DNA of 64,000 nt from JAJRVM01 sp963700515 (GCA_963700515.1 CAVOXY010000002.1:248001-312000); one strand, 5' to 3'; counted from the first letter of the stretch, positions 1 to 10,489 are shown. Program-made: numbers and translations. Notes: a model not told the origin generated them from the sequence alone.

Positions 1-593
1 GCACCCTACCAGCAGATGGTAGAGGAGGACACACATCGTCAAGTTGTGAACCAACTTGTGCATGGAAGTACCAGGGTTAAGAAAACAACTGCCGTGCATT
101 ATAGGCTAACGATCGAAGTGTGAATACCCCTACAGGGGGACGGGAGGCCGGTGGACATCGGCGGGATTATCGGCAAACCGGACGTCTGAAGGAAGGCCAA
201 TTCTCCCCAACGTAGAACGGACTTCAGTCCGTTTGCCGCAGTGTGCCCCCCCCTTACCCATCATCCCCAACGTAGAACGGACTTCAATCCGTTCATGCCG
301 CCATAGAAAGATCTTGGCCTGTCCCCAATCTGGACCACGTCTCCAATGGACTCACGGATTCGTCAGGAGTATTTCATGGCACCATCGTGAAAGACACCAA
401 GCCATCCGTCTCCAGATCCACAGGTGGCATGAGAGAATCCCGACACGCTTCGGTCACCGCATACGTTTCTCGGAACCTTCCGAACCGTTTCCCAGCGCCG
501 CTGCCACGACGGCCACTTGCAGGGCGTTCGCGATCCAACGAGCGGGATGATAGAATCAGCCCGAGTGATCGACTGCGGAATGCGGAGTGCGGA
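1..593. other. Left-edge intergenic region
   Basis: No convincing gene is visible here. The open frames at 233-550 and 363-790 have no recognisable domain and run through repeats. The region holds two copies of a palindromic repeat, annotated separately. A long open frame enters from 387, but its first 69 codons are arginine/serine rich and precede a clear signal peptide, so I treat them as untranslated. Confidence 0.5.
205..297. repeat. Family C palindromic repeat, two direct copies
   Basis: Copies start at 205 and 265, exactly 60 bp apart. Each reads CCCCAACGTAGAACGGACTT and continues with an inverted half, so that ACGGACT pairs with AGTCCGT around a 2-nt centre. The second copy has one mismatch (AATCCGT). 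A third dispersed copy lies at 34138-34169. Role unknown; it behaves like a small dispersed palindromic element. Confidence 0.8.
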
Positions 594-2840
594 ATGAGCG
601 GCGGAGAACTCAAGACCAACCATCGCGCGAGGAATGGGCGATTTTCGCTCATCGTTGCGATTACCGCGCTGACAATGCTAGTCTGTGTCTGCGCGGCACA
701 AGAGCTTTCCATTCCGAACGGCGGCTTTGAAGAACGGGACAACTCGACAGGTTTTGCAGCTCTCTGGATTCGAGGTTTTGGGCCCGGCACCCAAGCGACT
801 GCCGAAATCGATGACTCCGTAGCTCATTCCGGCTTGCGTTCCTTGCGTATCACGGATGCCACACAGACCGAGGCATACAAGTACGCGTTGGTCAATACCT
901 CCTGGCTGGATGTGCAGCCACGGACAACGTACGAGTTGCGATGCCAGGCACGTGGCCGCAACGTCGGCAAAGCGTTCATCGGTATCGCTTGCGAAGGAGC
1001 CGGTGAGCATCGGCAGAGCCTGCCTGTAGGTGACTACGATTGGCGTGAAGTGACTTTCCGAGTCACGGTGCCAGGCGGATGCCGCAGAGCCTTGATCCAG
1101 TTCGTGGCGGACGGTGTCACCGAGGGACTCTGGATCGACGATGTGACCCTGCATGTCTCGCCAGTTCAGTTGGGAAATATCCGCGAGGTTCAATATTCTC
1201 GCAGCTACACCAGTTGGTATCCCCGCACTCCCGGCCCCGTACCTGACCAACTCGTCGTGGTCGATCTCCAGCAAGCTGACCATGACACACGTGCCATGCT
1301 GACGGCACTACAGGGGATCGTCAATCGTCAGCGCCCTCAGCTCTATTTGCTCAATCCGACCAACCCCGCCCTCTACGATGCGATGTGGCTCGCGGAAATG
1401 CGCAGCCATGGATATACGGGGCCCGATGAAGTGCGACTCGACCCGGCGGCTGCCATCGCGCACTTTCGCCAAGAGATAACCGGTATTGTGGTGTGGGATC
1501 CGGAGCTTCCCGCATCGGCTAACGCCGCCTGGATGCTGGCCGGGATCAAGAACGCGTTGCCGACTTCTCCAGCCGGAATTGCCCGGTTCGAATTACCGAT
1601 TGTCGAAGACCTGCGCGGGCGATGGACGCGCAACGTCGATGCCTACCGCGATATGTTCGACCGATACTTCAGCCAGATGTCCCCACATCTGCTCGCTTGG
1701 GAATATCCACTCTCCAACGCGCTGCAAAGCCGTGACGTGATGGTACAGCAGCGCGTGTTCCAGTTCTGGGTCACTGCCTATACCGATCGCGAAAAGGGAA
1801 GTGATCCGCCGGCGGAAATGGCATTTGTGGAAGAGTTGCTGGCCAAAACGCCCGGCAACGTGCCGGTGATGGGCTGGCCGATGTACGTGGACAAAGGGAT
1901 CGAGGAGTACACGGCCGTCCGTCTCCTCTCCGAGTTTGGCAAATGGGTCCCGGGCACGGGCTTCACTTCCAACGGCAGCGTGCATAGCGCCATTCATCCG
2001 CCGGCTTCCGTGTTTCAGCAAAGGTCCGCGTCGGCGGATGCCGCGACGATTCCCCTCCGCCACGACAAGCTCTATATCACGACGAACATTCTGGACAGCG
2101 GTGACGCTCACTGGTACTGGCAGTTCTATCAGCGTCAGATATGGGCCGACCCGTTGCGCGGCAGTGTCCCCACCGGATACGGCATGAACGTCACGCTGTT
2201 CGATGCACTTCCGCTCGTTGCTCAGTGGTACTATGAGCGGAGAAAACCGCGGGACTCGTTCTTCGCCCTGGTCTACATGAACGCGCCGGTTTACGCCAGT
2301 CGCTATGCAGATGCAGATCGCGAACGCATTTGGACCGAATTTATCGCCAACTTGGACACCTATCGAAAACAGCTCGACATGGACGGTATCGAGCTATATT
2401 GCGGTGGGAGCAGTGGTCCATCGGCGACCACGCAATTCCTGCAACGATTCACACGCGGCATGCGAGGCCTCAACTACATTCTGGCCGGCCTGGGACGCCA
2501 TAGCGATACGACACCGGAAAACGCAGCGCAGCTGCTCGATGGTGTGGCGATCTTCCGCACGATGACCGATTTCCGCGTCTGGACCAAGTCGGAGGATGTA
2601 CTGGGCCGCACCATGGAAGGGGAGAATACGTGGCTGTTGGGTGAGATCGCCGCCCACGCGCCGATCCAACGGCCTGGATTCTTGAGCGCACTGGCGATCA
2701 GTTGGTCCTATTATCCCGCCTGGATGAAGGATTTATGCAGCCGTTTCCCCGCCGACTACGAGGCTGTCAGCCCCGGCGAACTGGCCCATCTCTTGCGCAC
2801 ATTTCTCGCGCCGCCGCACGATGCAGCGAGTAGGCACTAG
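594..2840 (+). CDS. Secreted GxGYxYP-like putative glycoside hydrolase with N-terminal carbohydrate-binding domain
   Basis: About 748 residues. I start at the ATG at 594 because it directly precedes a signal peptide (positive stretch, then a hydrophobic run ending in CVCAAQE); the frame is open back to 387 without domain-like sequence. Residues ~40-180 resemble a CBM4/9-type jelly roll (NGGFEE start, WIDDVTLHV end). The rest begins VVVDLQQADHDTRAMLTALQ, matching in style the N-terminal domain of the GxGYxYP family, and ends with a typical SWSYYPAWMKD stretch. The hallmark motif itself is replaced by an NAPVYASRYA segment, so the assignment is distant. It probably acts on a polysaccharide outside the cytoplasm; the substrate is unknown. 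The frame is intact, unlike its neighbour. No operon partner. Confidence 0.55.
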   Translation: MSGGELKTNHRARNGRFSLIVAITALTMLVCVCAAQELSIPNGGFEERDNSTGFAALWIRGFGPGTQATAEIDDSVAHSGLRSLRITDATQTEAYKYALVNTSWLDVQPRTTYELRCQARGRNVGKAFIGIACEGAGEHRQSLPVGDYDWREVTFRVTVPGGCRRALIQFVADGVTEGLWIDDVTLHVSPVQLGNIREVQYSRSYTSWYPRTPGPVPDQLVVVDLQQADHDTRAMLTALQGIVNRQRPQLYLLNPTNPALYDAMWLAEMRSHGYTGPDEVRLDPAAAIAHFRQEITGIVVWDPELPASANAAWMLAGIKNALPTSPAGIARFELPIVEDLRGRWTRNVDAYRDMFDRYFSQMSPHLLAWEYPLSNALQSRDVMVQQRVFQFWVTAYTDREKGSDPPAEMAFVEELLAKTPGNVPVMGWPMYVDKGIEEYTAVRLLSEFGKWVPGTGFTSNGSVHSAIHPPASVFQQRSASADAATIPLRHDKLYITTNILDSGDAHWYWQFYQRQIWADPLRGSVPTGYGMNVTLFDALPLVAQWYYERRKPRDSFFALVYMNAPVYASRYADADRERIWTEFIANLDTYRKQLDMDGIELYCGGSSGPSATTQFLQRFTRGMRGLNYILAGLGRHSDTTPENAAQLLDGVAIFRTMTDFRVWTKSEDVLGRTMEGENTWLLGEIAAHAPIQRPGFLSALAISWSYYPAWMKDLCSRFPADYEAVSPGELAHLLRTFLAPPHDAASRH

Positions 2841-3306
2841 TTGCCGAAGGTGGCACGAGCGAAAGGGGCAGTCGGTCGGTGCTGGAAGATCTACACTTCT
2901 TGGAGCACGGCATCCATTCCGCAGTTCAGTCCGCATGCCATCCTGCAGGGACGCCGCGGGCATCCCTCGCTGCGCAGTTAATAAAGGGTGGTTTTTCGGC
3001 GAGCCCGAAGAACCTCAGCACTCCGACGAGTTGATGAGCCAATCCCTCGGCGCGGCAGCAGCCGATCTCTCGGGGCTCGTTCTCGCGTTTCCCCACTTGC
3101 TCCGCTTGTGGCCATTTCCTTGTTCCTGTGCGAGTCCCAGCTAGCGCGTCAAGGCGCCACGCTGGCCCACCGAAATCAACTGCGGCTGACCTCGCGCGCC
3201 ATCAGGCGGCACGAACGCCGGACGCGGTTGCGTTGCGGCCTCGGCACAATGCCGGCGTGCTGGTTGCTGCGGGGCTCGGCCGCTCACCGGTGTGGAGCCG
3301 GTCGGT

Positions 3307-3355
3307 GGTAGCTGGCCAGTTGTGGTCTCCCTGGGATCAACCCAGGGGAAACCGG
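3307..3355 (+). repeat. Family A hairpin element, variant 3 (single copy)
   Basis: Forty-nine bases with the constant head GGTAGCTGGCCAGTTGTGGT followed by a perfect hairpin CCCTGGG-ATCAA-CCCAGGG and GGAAACCGG. It aligns end to end with the 15.2-15.8 kb copies, but both stem arms differ together. Confidence 0.85.
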
Positions 3356-3391
3356 ACTCACGGTGAAACGCATAGTGAGATGTACGCAAGT

Positions 3392-3420
3392 CGTAGCTGA
3401 GACCGCCAAGGGCTCAGCGG
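3392..3420 (+). repeat. Family B hairpin element, degenerate single copy
   Basis: CGTAGCTGAGACCGCCAAGG followed by GCTCAGCGG. The stem GCTGAGACC / GGGCTCAGC has one mismatch around GCCAA. It is a diverged relative of the copies at 49.2 and 51.4-52.0 kb. Confidence 0.6.
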
Positions 3421-3466
3421 CACCGGTGACAGATGTTCCATCGCCGCTGGCTTCAACAGTCGCCCA

Positions 3467-5169
3467 TCAATACAGTTGGAACTCCCAGATTGTGGGGCCT
3501 TCCGTGGCTTCGAGAATGTTGAGCCGCACGATGCGCGTGGTGACCGGCGGGAACTTGGCGGTGAAATTCCGGCCCACTTTGTCACCGGCGAAGATGGTTC
3601 GCCAGGCCTCGCCCTCCTTGGCCTGCAACTGGAACTTCCGAATGCGACCTTCGTACGCTTCATCAATCACGACGCGACTGATCTTCGTCGCGCGCCCAGA
3701 TCGACTTCCAACCAGGCTTGGTGCGTCCCCGCATCCGTGGCCCAACGACTCGACTCATCGTCGTCCAGCGCCTTGCCCGGGCCGTACTGGTCGAGCAGTC
3801 CCTGAAACACGTTCGAAGCCTTGCCCGGTTTGTCGAATCCCAGCGAACGACTCCAGGCGATATTCACCGGAGGGATAGCAAACGCCGGCTGATCGACCTT
3901 CAAGCGAATCACGGTCGCCACGTCCTGGCGATCACTCGGTGCAACAGCGACGGAGATCCCCTGGTCCGTCTGGTTACACTCGAGCGTGCCGCCTGTGAGC
4001 AATTCGCTGCCAAGAATCTTGCAGTTCAGGGGGGCAGCTGCAGTGGACCTTCTTCGGGCCACTTCATGACAAACAGGTAGATCTGGTCACCCTTGCACGT
4101 TGACGCTCCCCAAGGTCCTGGTTTGAACGGTCCACCGCGGGTGCCGTACACTCCCTCACCGTAGTTGTCGAGCCAGGCACCCATATCCTTCAGCCGCTGA
4201 ACCTGTAGCGGTTCAATATTGCCATCCGCCATGGGGCCGACGTTGAACAGCAAGTTGCCGTCGCCACCCACCACTCGCAGCAGTGTCTGCAGGCATTCAA
4301 CCAGCGATTTCGTGTCGTCCTTCGGTTTCCAGGCCCATTGGCGCGCGATCGTCATGCAGGTTTCCCAGGGACGCTGGCGGTTGAAGCCACCGATCTGCTG
4401 CTCGGGCGTGTCGTAGTCGGCCGGCACTGCACAGCGGTTGTTGATGATGATGTCGCTCTGCAGCGACCGTACGTAATCCACGACCCCCTGCCCTCGTTTG
4501 GCGTCGAAATCCTGCGACACGTCAAACCACATGATGAGCAACGGTCCGTAGTTCGTGATCAACTCGCGCACCTGATGCGCGCAGATACTGTTCGTAGCGA
4601 TCCAGATTAGGACTCGGCTTGAGTGATGTGCCGCCAGGGCTGCCGTGTGGGAAATCGGGATGATGCCAATCGCAAACACTATGGTAGGTGCCAAAGGCAA
4701 TCCCCTCCTCTTTGCAGGCCTCGGCCAGTTCCTTGACCACATCGCGGCCGAAAGGAGAATTCATGATGTTGAAATCGGTCTCCTTGGTGTCGAACATGCA
4801 GAATCCGTCATGGTGCTTCGTGGTGAAAATCATGTACTTCATGCCAGCTTGTTTGGCGAGCGCCGCCCACTGATGCGCGTCGAATTTCACGGGATTGAAC
4901 TGCTTGTAGAGATTGTCGTACTCCTCCTGTGGTATCTGAGCGCCGCGTGACCAGCCGATCTCGGTCCCTTTGAGGCTGACGGGCCCCCAGTGGATGAACA
5001 TGCCGAAGCGCGCATCGCGCCACCACGCCAGACGCTCGGCATTGGCCGGTACCTCTTCCTGCGCCGCAGGGGCTTGTTCATCGGCCGCGGCCATGGAATT
5101 TCCGCCGCCCAACAGCAGACCAACGATGATTCCCGCGATCCACCAAACTCGTTCACGTGTGCCGTTCAT
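3467..5169 (-). pseudogene. Alpha-L-fucosidase (GH29) with C-terminal discoidin-like domain, three frameshifts
   Basis: Secreted exo-fucosidase by family. Start chosen at 5169 because GGGAGG lies just upstream; an in-frame ATG at 5184 would put that site inside the gene. Signal peptide, then RFGMFIHWGPVS, KYMIFTTKHHDGFCMFD and CDWHHPDFPHG, all GH29-typical. The likely nucleophile Asp is in LLIMWFDVS. LLFNVGPMADGNIEPLQ follows, then a discoidin-like tail with RWATD and WLEVDLG. The product is split over frames: about 5169-4600, 4600-4030, 4030-3690 and 3690-3467. The breaks lie near 4600, in a G6 run near 4030, and near 3690 where one C seems to be missing. Domain order and length (~565 residues) are normal for the family, so either a recently dead gene or sequence error. 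Confidence 0.8.
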
Positions 5170-5432
5170 GGTCGCCTCCCGCATTTGCCCTACATTACCC
5201 GATTGTTGAAACTCGTCGCCCGTGCTGAGTCACGATGCGCACTATCATACTCCACCGCGAGAGCTTGTGGGAGCACCAAGACCAACGTGAAGTCGACGGC
5301 AGGAGGTTCGTGGCCCCTTGTTCGTGACACTGTTCAGTAGTGATGCTGCGGAGCACCCGCGTGGGCTGCCAAAAGGTCAGTTCTCGGTCGCGGTATTGCC
5401 ATGGGCGATGGAGACCAATTCTGTTCGCTCCG

Positions 5433-6024
5433 TCGGCCTTGCGCCGGCGGAGCACTGACTGGTCCGCTACCGTCAGGCCATCCACGTGTTCGGGCTTCCG
5501 TCGGGTTCATCCCGGCGGAGCCACAACTGGTCCGCTACCGTCAGGCCATCCACGTGTCCGGGCTTCCGTCGGGTTTATCCCGGCGGAGCCACAACTGGTC
5601 CGCTACCGTCAGGCCATCCACGTGTTCGGGCTTCCGTCGGGTTCATCCCGGCGGAGCCACAACTGGTCCGCTACCGTTCGGGCCATCCACGTGTTCGGGC
5701 TTCCGTCGGGTTCATCCCGGCGGAGCCACAACTGGTCCGCTACCGTCAGGCCATCCACGTGTTCGGGCTTCCGTCGGGTTCATCCCGGCGGAGCCACAAC
5801 TGGTCCGCTACCGTTCGGGCCATCCACGTGTTCGGGCTTCCGTCGGGTTCATCCCGGCGGAGCCACAACTGGTCCGCTACCGTCCGGGCCATCCACGTGT
5901 TCGGGCTTCCGTCGGGTTCATCCCGGCGGAGCCACAACTGGTCCGCTACCGTTCGGGCCATCCACGTGTTCGGGCTTCCGTCGGGTTCATCCCGGCGGAG
6001 CCACAACTGGTCCGCTACCGTCAC
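5433..6024 (-). repeat. Family A hairpin element, variant 2, 68/69-bp tandem array
   Basis: The string GGTCCGCTACC recurs at 5461, 5529, 5597, 5665, 5734, 5802, 5871, 5940 and 6009: eight complete units of 68 or 69 bp, the difference being CGTCAGGCC versus CGTTCGGGCC. A degenerate unit precedes the array at about 5433. Read on the minus strand, each unit is GGTAGCGGACCAGTTGTGGC followed by a hairpin CCGCCGGG-ATGAA-CCCGACGG (one mismatch). The array lies in a divergent region between the fucosidase and the hydrolase at 6362. The flanks 5170-5432 and 6025-6361 hold no gene I can support. Confidence 0.95.
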
Positions 6025-6361
6025 TCCATGTACACCGTCGGTCGAGTCCTCAATGTGCCATCACACCGGCACGCCTTCGAGACCCAGTCAAGCCGCGGCC
6101 TGCTTGGGCCTCGGCCGGGTCGCCGTTGTGCCTGCGCATCCTCGGCTCGGCCGGCACGCTTTGCGGCTCATCGGCAGTAGCCGGCCCGTCCGCAGCCCTG
6201 TCGGGCATAGCGGCTGAACGGGCGAGGGCTGCTCGCTCTGCAACGACCCAGCGAACCGGGATCTTCCACGAATTGGCAAACTGTTTCGCTCCCCACCAAC
6301 CGCCATCTATAATCTGACCAATACATTCTTCGTTCTGGACCAACCCCGCACGGATCCCAAA

Positions 6362-7474
6362 ATGCTGTCATTCACTCGACTGCCACTCCCCTGCCCCGCC
6401 CGCGTCATACTTCTCGTGACTTGCCAGCTACTGCTCGCTTCGCGATTGATCGCTGACGAGCCAGTCCGGGTTGGCAGTAGCTATGCGGCCGAGGATACGT
6501 TGTCTTGCGGGCAAGAAGCTTCCGAAGATGCACGGCTTTGCCTCGCGGGTCTCACCTGGAAACTGACGAGCTTTACGGTCCGCTGCGAAGAGTCGAAACG
6601 CGGATTCGGTGATTTTCTGGTACGATTCCCCTCGCCGATCGATACCGGCGACGTGCGGAACGACCAAGTCGCGTTGGAGTGGTATGCCGCACGGGACGCT
6701 GAGCATAATATGCTGCGTGCTCCGGCTGTCGTGGTGGTCCACGAATCAGGGAGCAATATGGCGGTGGGTCGCGCGATCGCCCGCGGCCTGCAATCGCAAC
6801 AGCTTCACGCCCTTCTCATTCAGTTGCCCGGATACGGGGTGCGGAAGACTGGGCGAGAAATCGTGGCGTCGGAAGCGATCACGGCACTGCGTCAGGCCGT
6901 GGCCGATGTGCGCCGTGCGCGCGATGCGGTAGCCGTCTTACCCGGCGTCGATACCGCGGTCATCGGACTGCAGGGGACGAGTCTCGGTGGCTTCGTCACG
7001 GCGACCGTGGCGGGTCTCGATCACGGCTACAATCGGATCTTCATCTTGTTGGCAGGGGGAAATTTACAGACGGTGATTGAGCAGGGTGGACGCGATTCGG
7101 CGGCGCTGCGCGAGAAGCTCAAGGCAGCGGGGATCGAGGGGGAGAAACTGCGTGAATTGACACAGGTCATTGAGCCGATGAGACTCGCACGTCGCATCGA
7201 CCCGCAGACGACGTGGCTGTACAGTGGTGAATTCGATGATGTCGTGCCGCCCGCCTGCTCACGAGCATTGGCCGCGGCCGCCCAGTTGCCCGCGGGCCAC
7301 CATATTGTTCTCCCCGTGGATCACTACTCGGGAGTCTTCTTGCTTCCGAAAATCATCCTCGAAATTCACCAGGCCATGATGGGGGCCGGCGACAAGGAGG
7401 TCCCAGGCACAGGGGAGAAATCTAAACGCAATACCTCCGACCATGCTACCAATGCCGCACCACCGGCCAAGTGA
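6362..7474 (+). CDS. Secreted alpha/beta hydrolase family protein
   Basis: 370 residues with an N-terminal signal peptide (hydrophobic ILLVTCQLLLASRLIADE). An alpha/beta-hydrolase core follows: VVVVHESGSNMAVGR at the oxyanion strand, the nucleophile elbow GTSLG with Ser207, an acidic residue in FDDVVPP (Asp292/293) and a His in VDHYSG (His321). That gives a complete Ser-Asp-His triad, so it is probably an active esterase or peptidase-like hydrolase; the substrate cannot be told. The C-terminal ~30 residues are low complexity. I see no strong ribosome-binding site upstream. The stop TGA is followed immediately by the ATG of the next frame. Confidence 0.7.
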   Translation: MLSFTRLPLPCPARVILLVTCQLLLASRLIADEPVRVGSSYAAEDTLSCGQEASEDARLCLAGLTWKLTSFTVRCEESKRGFGDFLVRFPSPIDTGDVRNDQVALEWYAARDAEHNMLRAPAVVVVHESGSNMAVGRAIARGLQSQQLHALLIQLPGYGVRKTGREIVASEAITALRQAVADVRRARDAVAVLPGVDTAVIGLQGTSLGGFVTATVAGLDHGYNRIFILLAGGNLQTVIEQGGRDSAALREKLKAAGIEGEKLRELTQVIEPMRLARRIDPQTTWLYSGEFDDVVPPACSRALAAAAQLPAGHHIVLPVDHYSGVFLLPKIILEIHQAMMGAGDKEVPGTGEKSKRNTSDHATNAAPPAK

Positions 7475-7873
7475 ATGTTGATTGTCGCCCCCGAGCGATT
7501 TCATGCCGCATTGAGTGAGTTTCTGCGCCACAAACAACAACTGCTGCGTCGGTCGCGAGATGGTGCGGTGGTCTGTATCGGCTGTAATACCGGTACCCAA
7601 CCCTGCGCGTTGAGCCTGGTCGACGGATTCACCAGGGCGATGGCAGCGAACCCCGAGTCGCGGTTAGGTGACTGCTGGGCCAGTGCCGTTACGTACTACT
7701 ACCAGCGCGAGCGACTGGATAAACTGGTTCCCACGGACAGTTGGTATCCTGCCAGCATCTTCGTTCAGGGCATGAAATTCATGTTTTTCGGCGACCCCTC
7801 GCTGAGACTACGAGTCATGCCGTCCATCGACGGAAATGAGCCGGCTGCAACTGGTGCAAAACACCGCAAGTGA
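7475..7873 (+). pseudogene. Peptidase C25 (gingipain-like) remnant, apparently internally deleted
   Basis: 132 residues. The first ~20 (LIVAPERFHAALSEFLRHKQ) resemble the start of planctomycete C25-like proteins. From residue ~28 the sequence jumps to what I recognise as their C-terminal part: GAVVCIGCNTGTQPCAL, RLGDCWASAVTYYY and FVQGMKFMFFGDPSLRL. Full-length relatives are several hundred residues longer, and the catalytic His-Cys segment would lie in the missing part. There is no signal peptide and no separate ribosome-binding site; translation could couple to the upstream hydrolase through TGAATG. Best read as an in-frame deletion derivative; family recognition is from memory. Confidence 0.5.
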
Positions 7874-8206
7874 ACAGCGTATTGCGTCGAATCGCAACAT
7901 TGCTCCCGCGTGTCGTACTGCACCGCCAGATCTCTCGCGACCTTGTTGGCCACCGTCTTTCAGCGTTTTCCAACGACTCCTGGACCGTGAGGACGGGACG
8001 TGCATCCGAAGCGGCACGAGGATTGCTCTGTGGACGGCGCTGTTGATTGCGCACCTCAATACCTGTTTGGGTCGCACGGATGGTTATCGTGTCGGAAAGT
8101 ATCGTCTGGTTCACGCTGCGCAATCGATGGCCAGTACAGCGGTTCGTGAGAGGGGCCCCGATGGCGAATGTACGCCATCTGTTCGGTTGGAAAGGAACGC
8201 ACTGCC
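7874..8206. other. Intergenic, 333 bp
   Basis: I see no gene, repeat or clear regulatory site here apart from AAGGA at about 8191 serving the next gene. Confidence 0.5.
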
Positions 8207-10125
8207 ATGAAACGTCTGCCGACCACGGTAATGCTCTGTCTGTTCGTTTACGGTTCGGTCGCCTGCGCAAGAGGTGTCCTCCGTGCGACAACCCCAGCAG
8301 AGCCGAATTCGCCATGTCACGCTCTATCGCGATCGAGCCTTGGTCACGCGCGAAATCTCCGTGCCCGCGGGCGATCCGCTACGCAGTATCGATGTCCCGG
8401 ACCTACCCGAGTTGATCGTAGCCGACAGCGTGTTTGCCGAAGGCGATGACCGTACTGCCATCCGGGCCGTACGCGTCTCCGGTGTCCCCGCAGTTGAGTC
8501 GCAGCGAGAGGAAGTCCTGGAGCTGGACAAACAGATCGAGGAAATTACTCGACAGCGAACCGAAACGGAGCAGATGCTTGATGTGATCGCAAAGGACATT
8601 GACTCACTCGGTCAGTTGGTGAGCTTCTCCGTCACGAAGGGGAATTCTGATCTGAACCATGGCGTATTGAATGCCGAGACGCTGACCACGCTGACGACCT
8701 TCTCGATGAGCCAACGGCGCAATCTGGCCACCCAACAATTGCAGTATCAACTGCAATTGGCGGATTTAAATAAGAAATTGGAGCTCGCTCAGCGGGGAGC
8801 GAAACCAGGCCACCAGGGCCGAACAGTCGACGGTCTACCAGGCGAAGATCTTTGTCGAGACGGCCCCAGGCGAAGCTGGAACGGTGCGACTGAGCTACAT
8901 GGTGGGGGGCTGTGGATGGTCGCCGCAATATACGGTGCGCGGTCGACTTGGCCAGCCGAGTTTTGAACTCCGATACAGCGCCGTGGTACAACAGATGAGC
9001 GGCGAGAATTGGGACAACGTCAGCTTGATCCTTTCTACCGCCTCCCCGTCGGTCACTGCCGCGCGGCCGCTCCTGACACCGCTGCGCATCGTGACGGTTG
9101 GCCCTTCCCACGCCGATGAGAACACCGCTCAGAGTGGCATGCAAAGCGATCCGTTCGACCAATCCGCTTTAGCCGACCCAGAAAACGACCTTTCTCAAAT
9201 CGTCCAATCATTACGTCTGCAGCAGCGCGACGCCGAGACACAACTCGCAAATGAGCAGTTTGCCGCGGCATCCGATCAACGAGACTTGGCGCTGAACTCG
9301 CTCGCAGGAAAAATGCAGCAAATCGAGTTGCAGGCCGAGTCGAGGTCGTGGCAGACACTGGCACCAGACGTAACAGATGATATTGCCAGCCAAGTCTATA
9401 CGCTGTCGCAGCCCGTGAGTCTGGATACGCGACGCGACCAGCAGTTGGTACAGATTCTCGAGACCCAATTGGCTGGAGAAATGTCCCACGTCGCCACGCC
9501 GTTGTTGAGTACTTACGCATATCGCGAAGCCGAAATGACGAATACCGAGCCGTTCGGTTTGCTGGGGGGGCCAGCAGCCGTCTACCTGGACGATCGTTTC
9601 GTGGGCCGCACAGAGATTCCTTCAACGGCCAGCGGCCAGCGTTTGACCATCGGATTTGGAGCGGATCAACAAGTCCGCACGCGACGTGAGTTGGTCGACA
9701 AACAGGATACAGTGCAAGGAGGAAATCGTCAGCTGAAATTCGTCTACCGATTGGTACTCGCGAATTTCAAAGACCAGCCGATCGCCGTACGGTTGATCGA
9801 TCGGATGCCCATCACGCGTCAAGAACAGCAACTCTCCGTGTTGCTCGAAACGCCTCAGCAGCCGCTGTCAGACGACGCGCTGTATCAGCGAATTCTCCGA
9901 CCCAACGGCATTCTCCGCTGGGACCTGACTCTTCCCGAAGGTCGTCACGGCAGCAAAGCGTTCGATGTTCAGTACAGCTACACGATGGCATTTGACCGCA
10001 GCCGGATTCCGGCGACACAGGATATGCTCTCCGAGATGCAGGCGGACTATCGCGACATGAGGCTGCCGGCCGGAGGTATGGGAGGCATGGGGGGAGGTAT
10101 GGGAAGATCTGGCGGCGGGAATTGA
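8207..10125 (+). CDS. DUF4140/DUF4139 (mucoidy-inhibitor MuiA-type) exported protein, two frameshifts
   Basis: About 640 residues once frames are joined. The ATG at 8207 opens a signal peptide (KRLPTTVMLCLFVYGSVACA). The frame changes near 8261 (restoring an AQE cleavage site) to RIRHVTLYRDRALVTREI, the DUF4140 start. Residues ~75-190 form a coiled coil rich in Glu/Gln. A second shift near 8800-8815 leads into VYQAKIFVETAPGEAGTVRL, the start of DUF4139, which continues intact to 10125 (SYMVGGCGWSPQYTVRG; VYLDDRFVGRTEIPSTASG; GSKAFDVQYSY). The C-terminus is a Gly/Met-rich tail. Function of the family is poorly known. Both breaks look like single-base indels because conserved sequence continues uninterrupted across them. 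Confidence 0.75.
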
Positions 10126-10140
10126 TGGGGTGGCAGACTT

Positions 10141-10370
10141 TCGCGGAGCGGAGCCACAACTGGCCCGCTACCCATACAACTCCGTTCCACTCCAACAAGC
10201 GTAACGGGTGTGCGCCATTCGGTAGCTGACCAGTTGTCGTCCCACCGAGACGGGCTCGGTGGAAACGGGAAGTTTGCGCCGAGTGGTAGCTGACCAGTTG
10301 TCGTCCCACCGAGACGGGCTCGGTGGAAACGTGCGTGACGCGCTCGTGTCTAGCCGGCCAGTTGTCGTGG
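10141..10370. repeat. Family A hairpin elements, mixed cluster
   Basis: A minus-oriented variant-2 fragment lies at 10141-10171. Two plus-oriented variant-1 copies follow at 10221-10269 and 10285-10333, each with stem CCACCGAG-ACGGG-CTCGGTGG. A head-only fragment sits at 10351-10370. The cluster begins 15 bp after the DUF4139 stop and ends about 120 bp before tex. Two variants occur within 230 bp here. Confidence 0.9.
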
Positions 10371-10489
10371 CGACGATCGGGGCAATCGCACGTCTGCCGA
10401 TGCCAGCCCTGGTCAAACCGGCCAGGTTAATATACTTTACGGCGAAGATTCCCTCGCGCCGTAGACCAGGGCTGGTGATCGGAGAAGCC

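Larger units (their letters stand above)
2841..3466. other. Intergenic region with two structured repeats
   Basis: Between a rightward and a leftward gene, so a convergent 3' region. Small open frames here (for example 2821-3144) show no domain or ribosome-binding site. It contains one single copy each of repeat families A and B, annotated separately. Confidence 0.5.

Noticed and set aside
387..593. N-terminal 69 codons of the GxGYxYP-like protein
   Set aside because: No domain or signal features and biased composition; a signal peptide begins right after the ATG at 594.
5340..6317. Long open frames through the 68/69-bp array (up to 325 codons, several frames)
   Set aside because: The unit length is not a multiple of three and frames are open on several registers at once; the translation is only repeat-derived and lacks a start context.
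10259..10489. N-terminal extension of Tex starting inside the repeats
   Set aside because: The 77 extra codons encode repeat DNA, and a good ribosome-binding site with family-like N-terminus exists at 10490.
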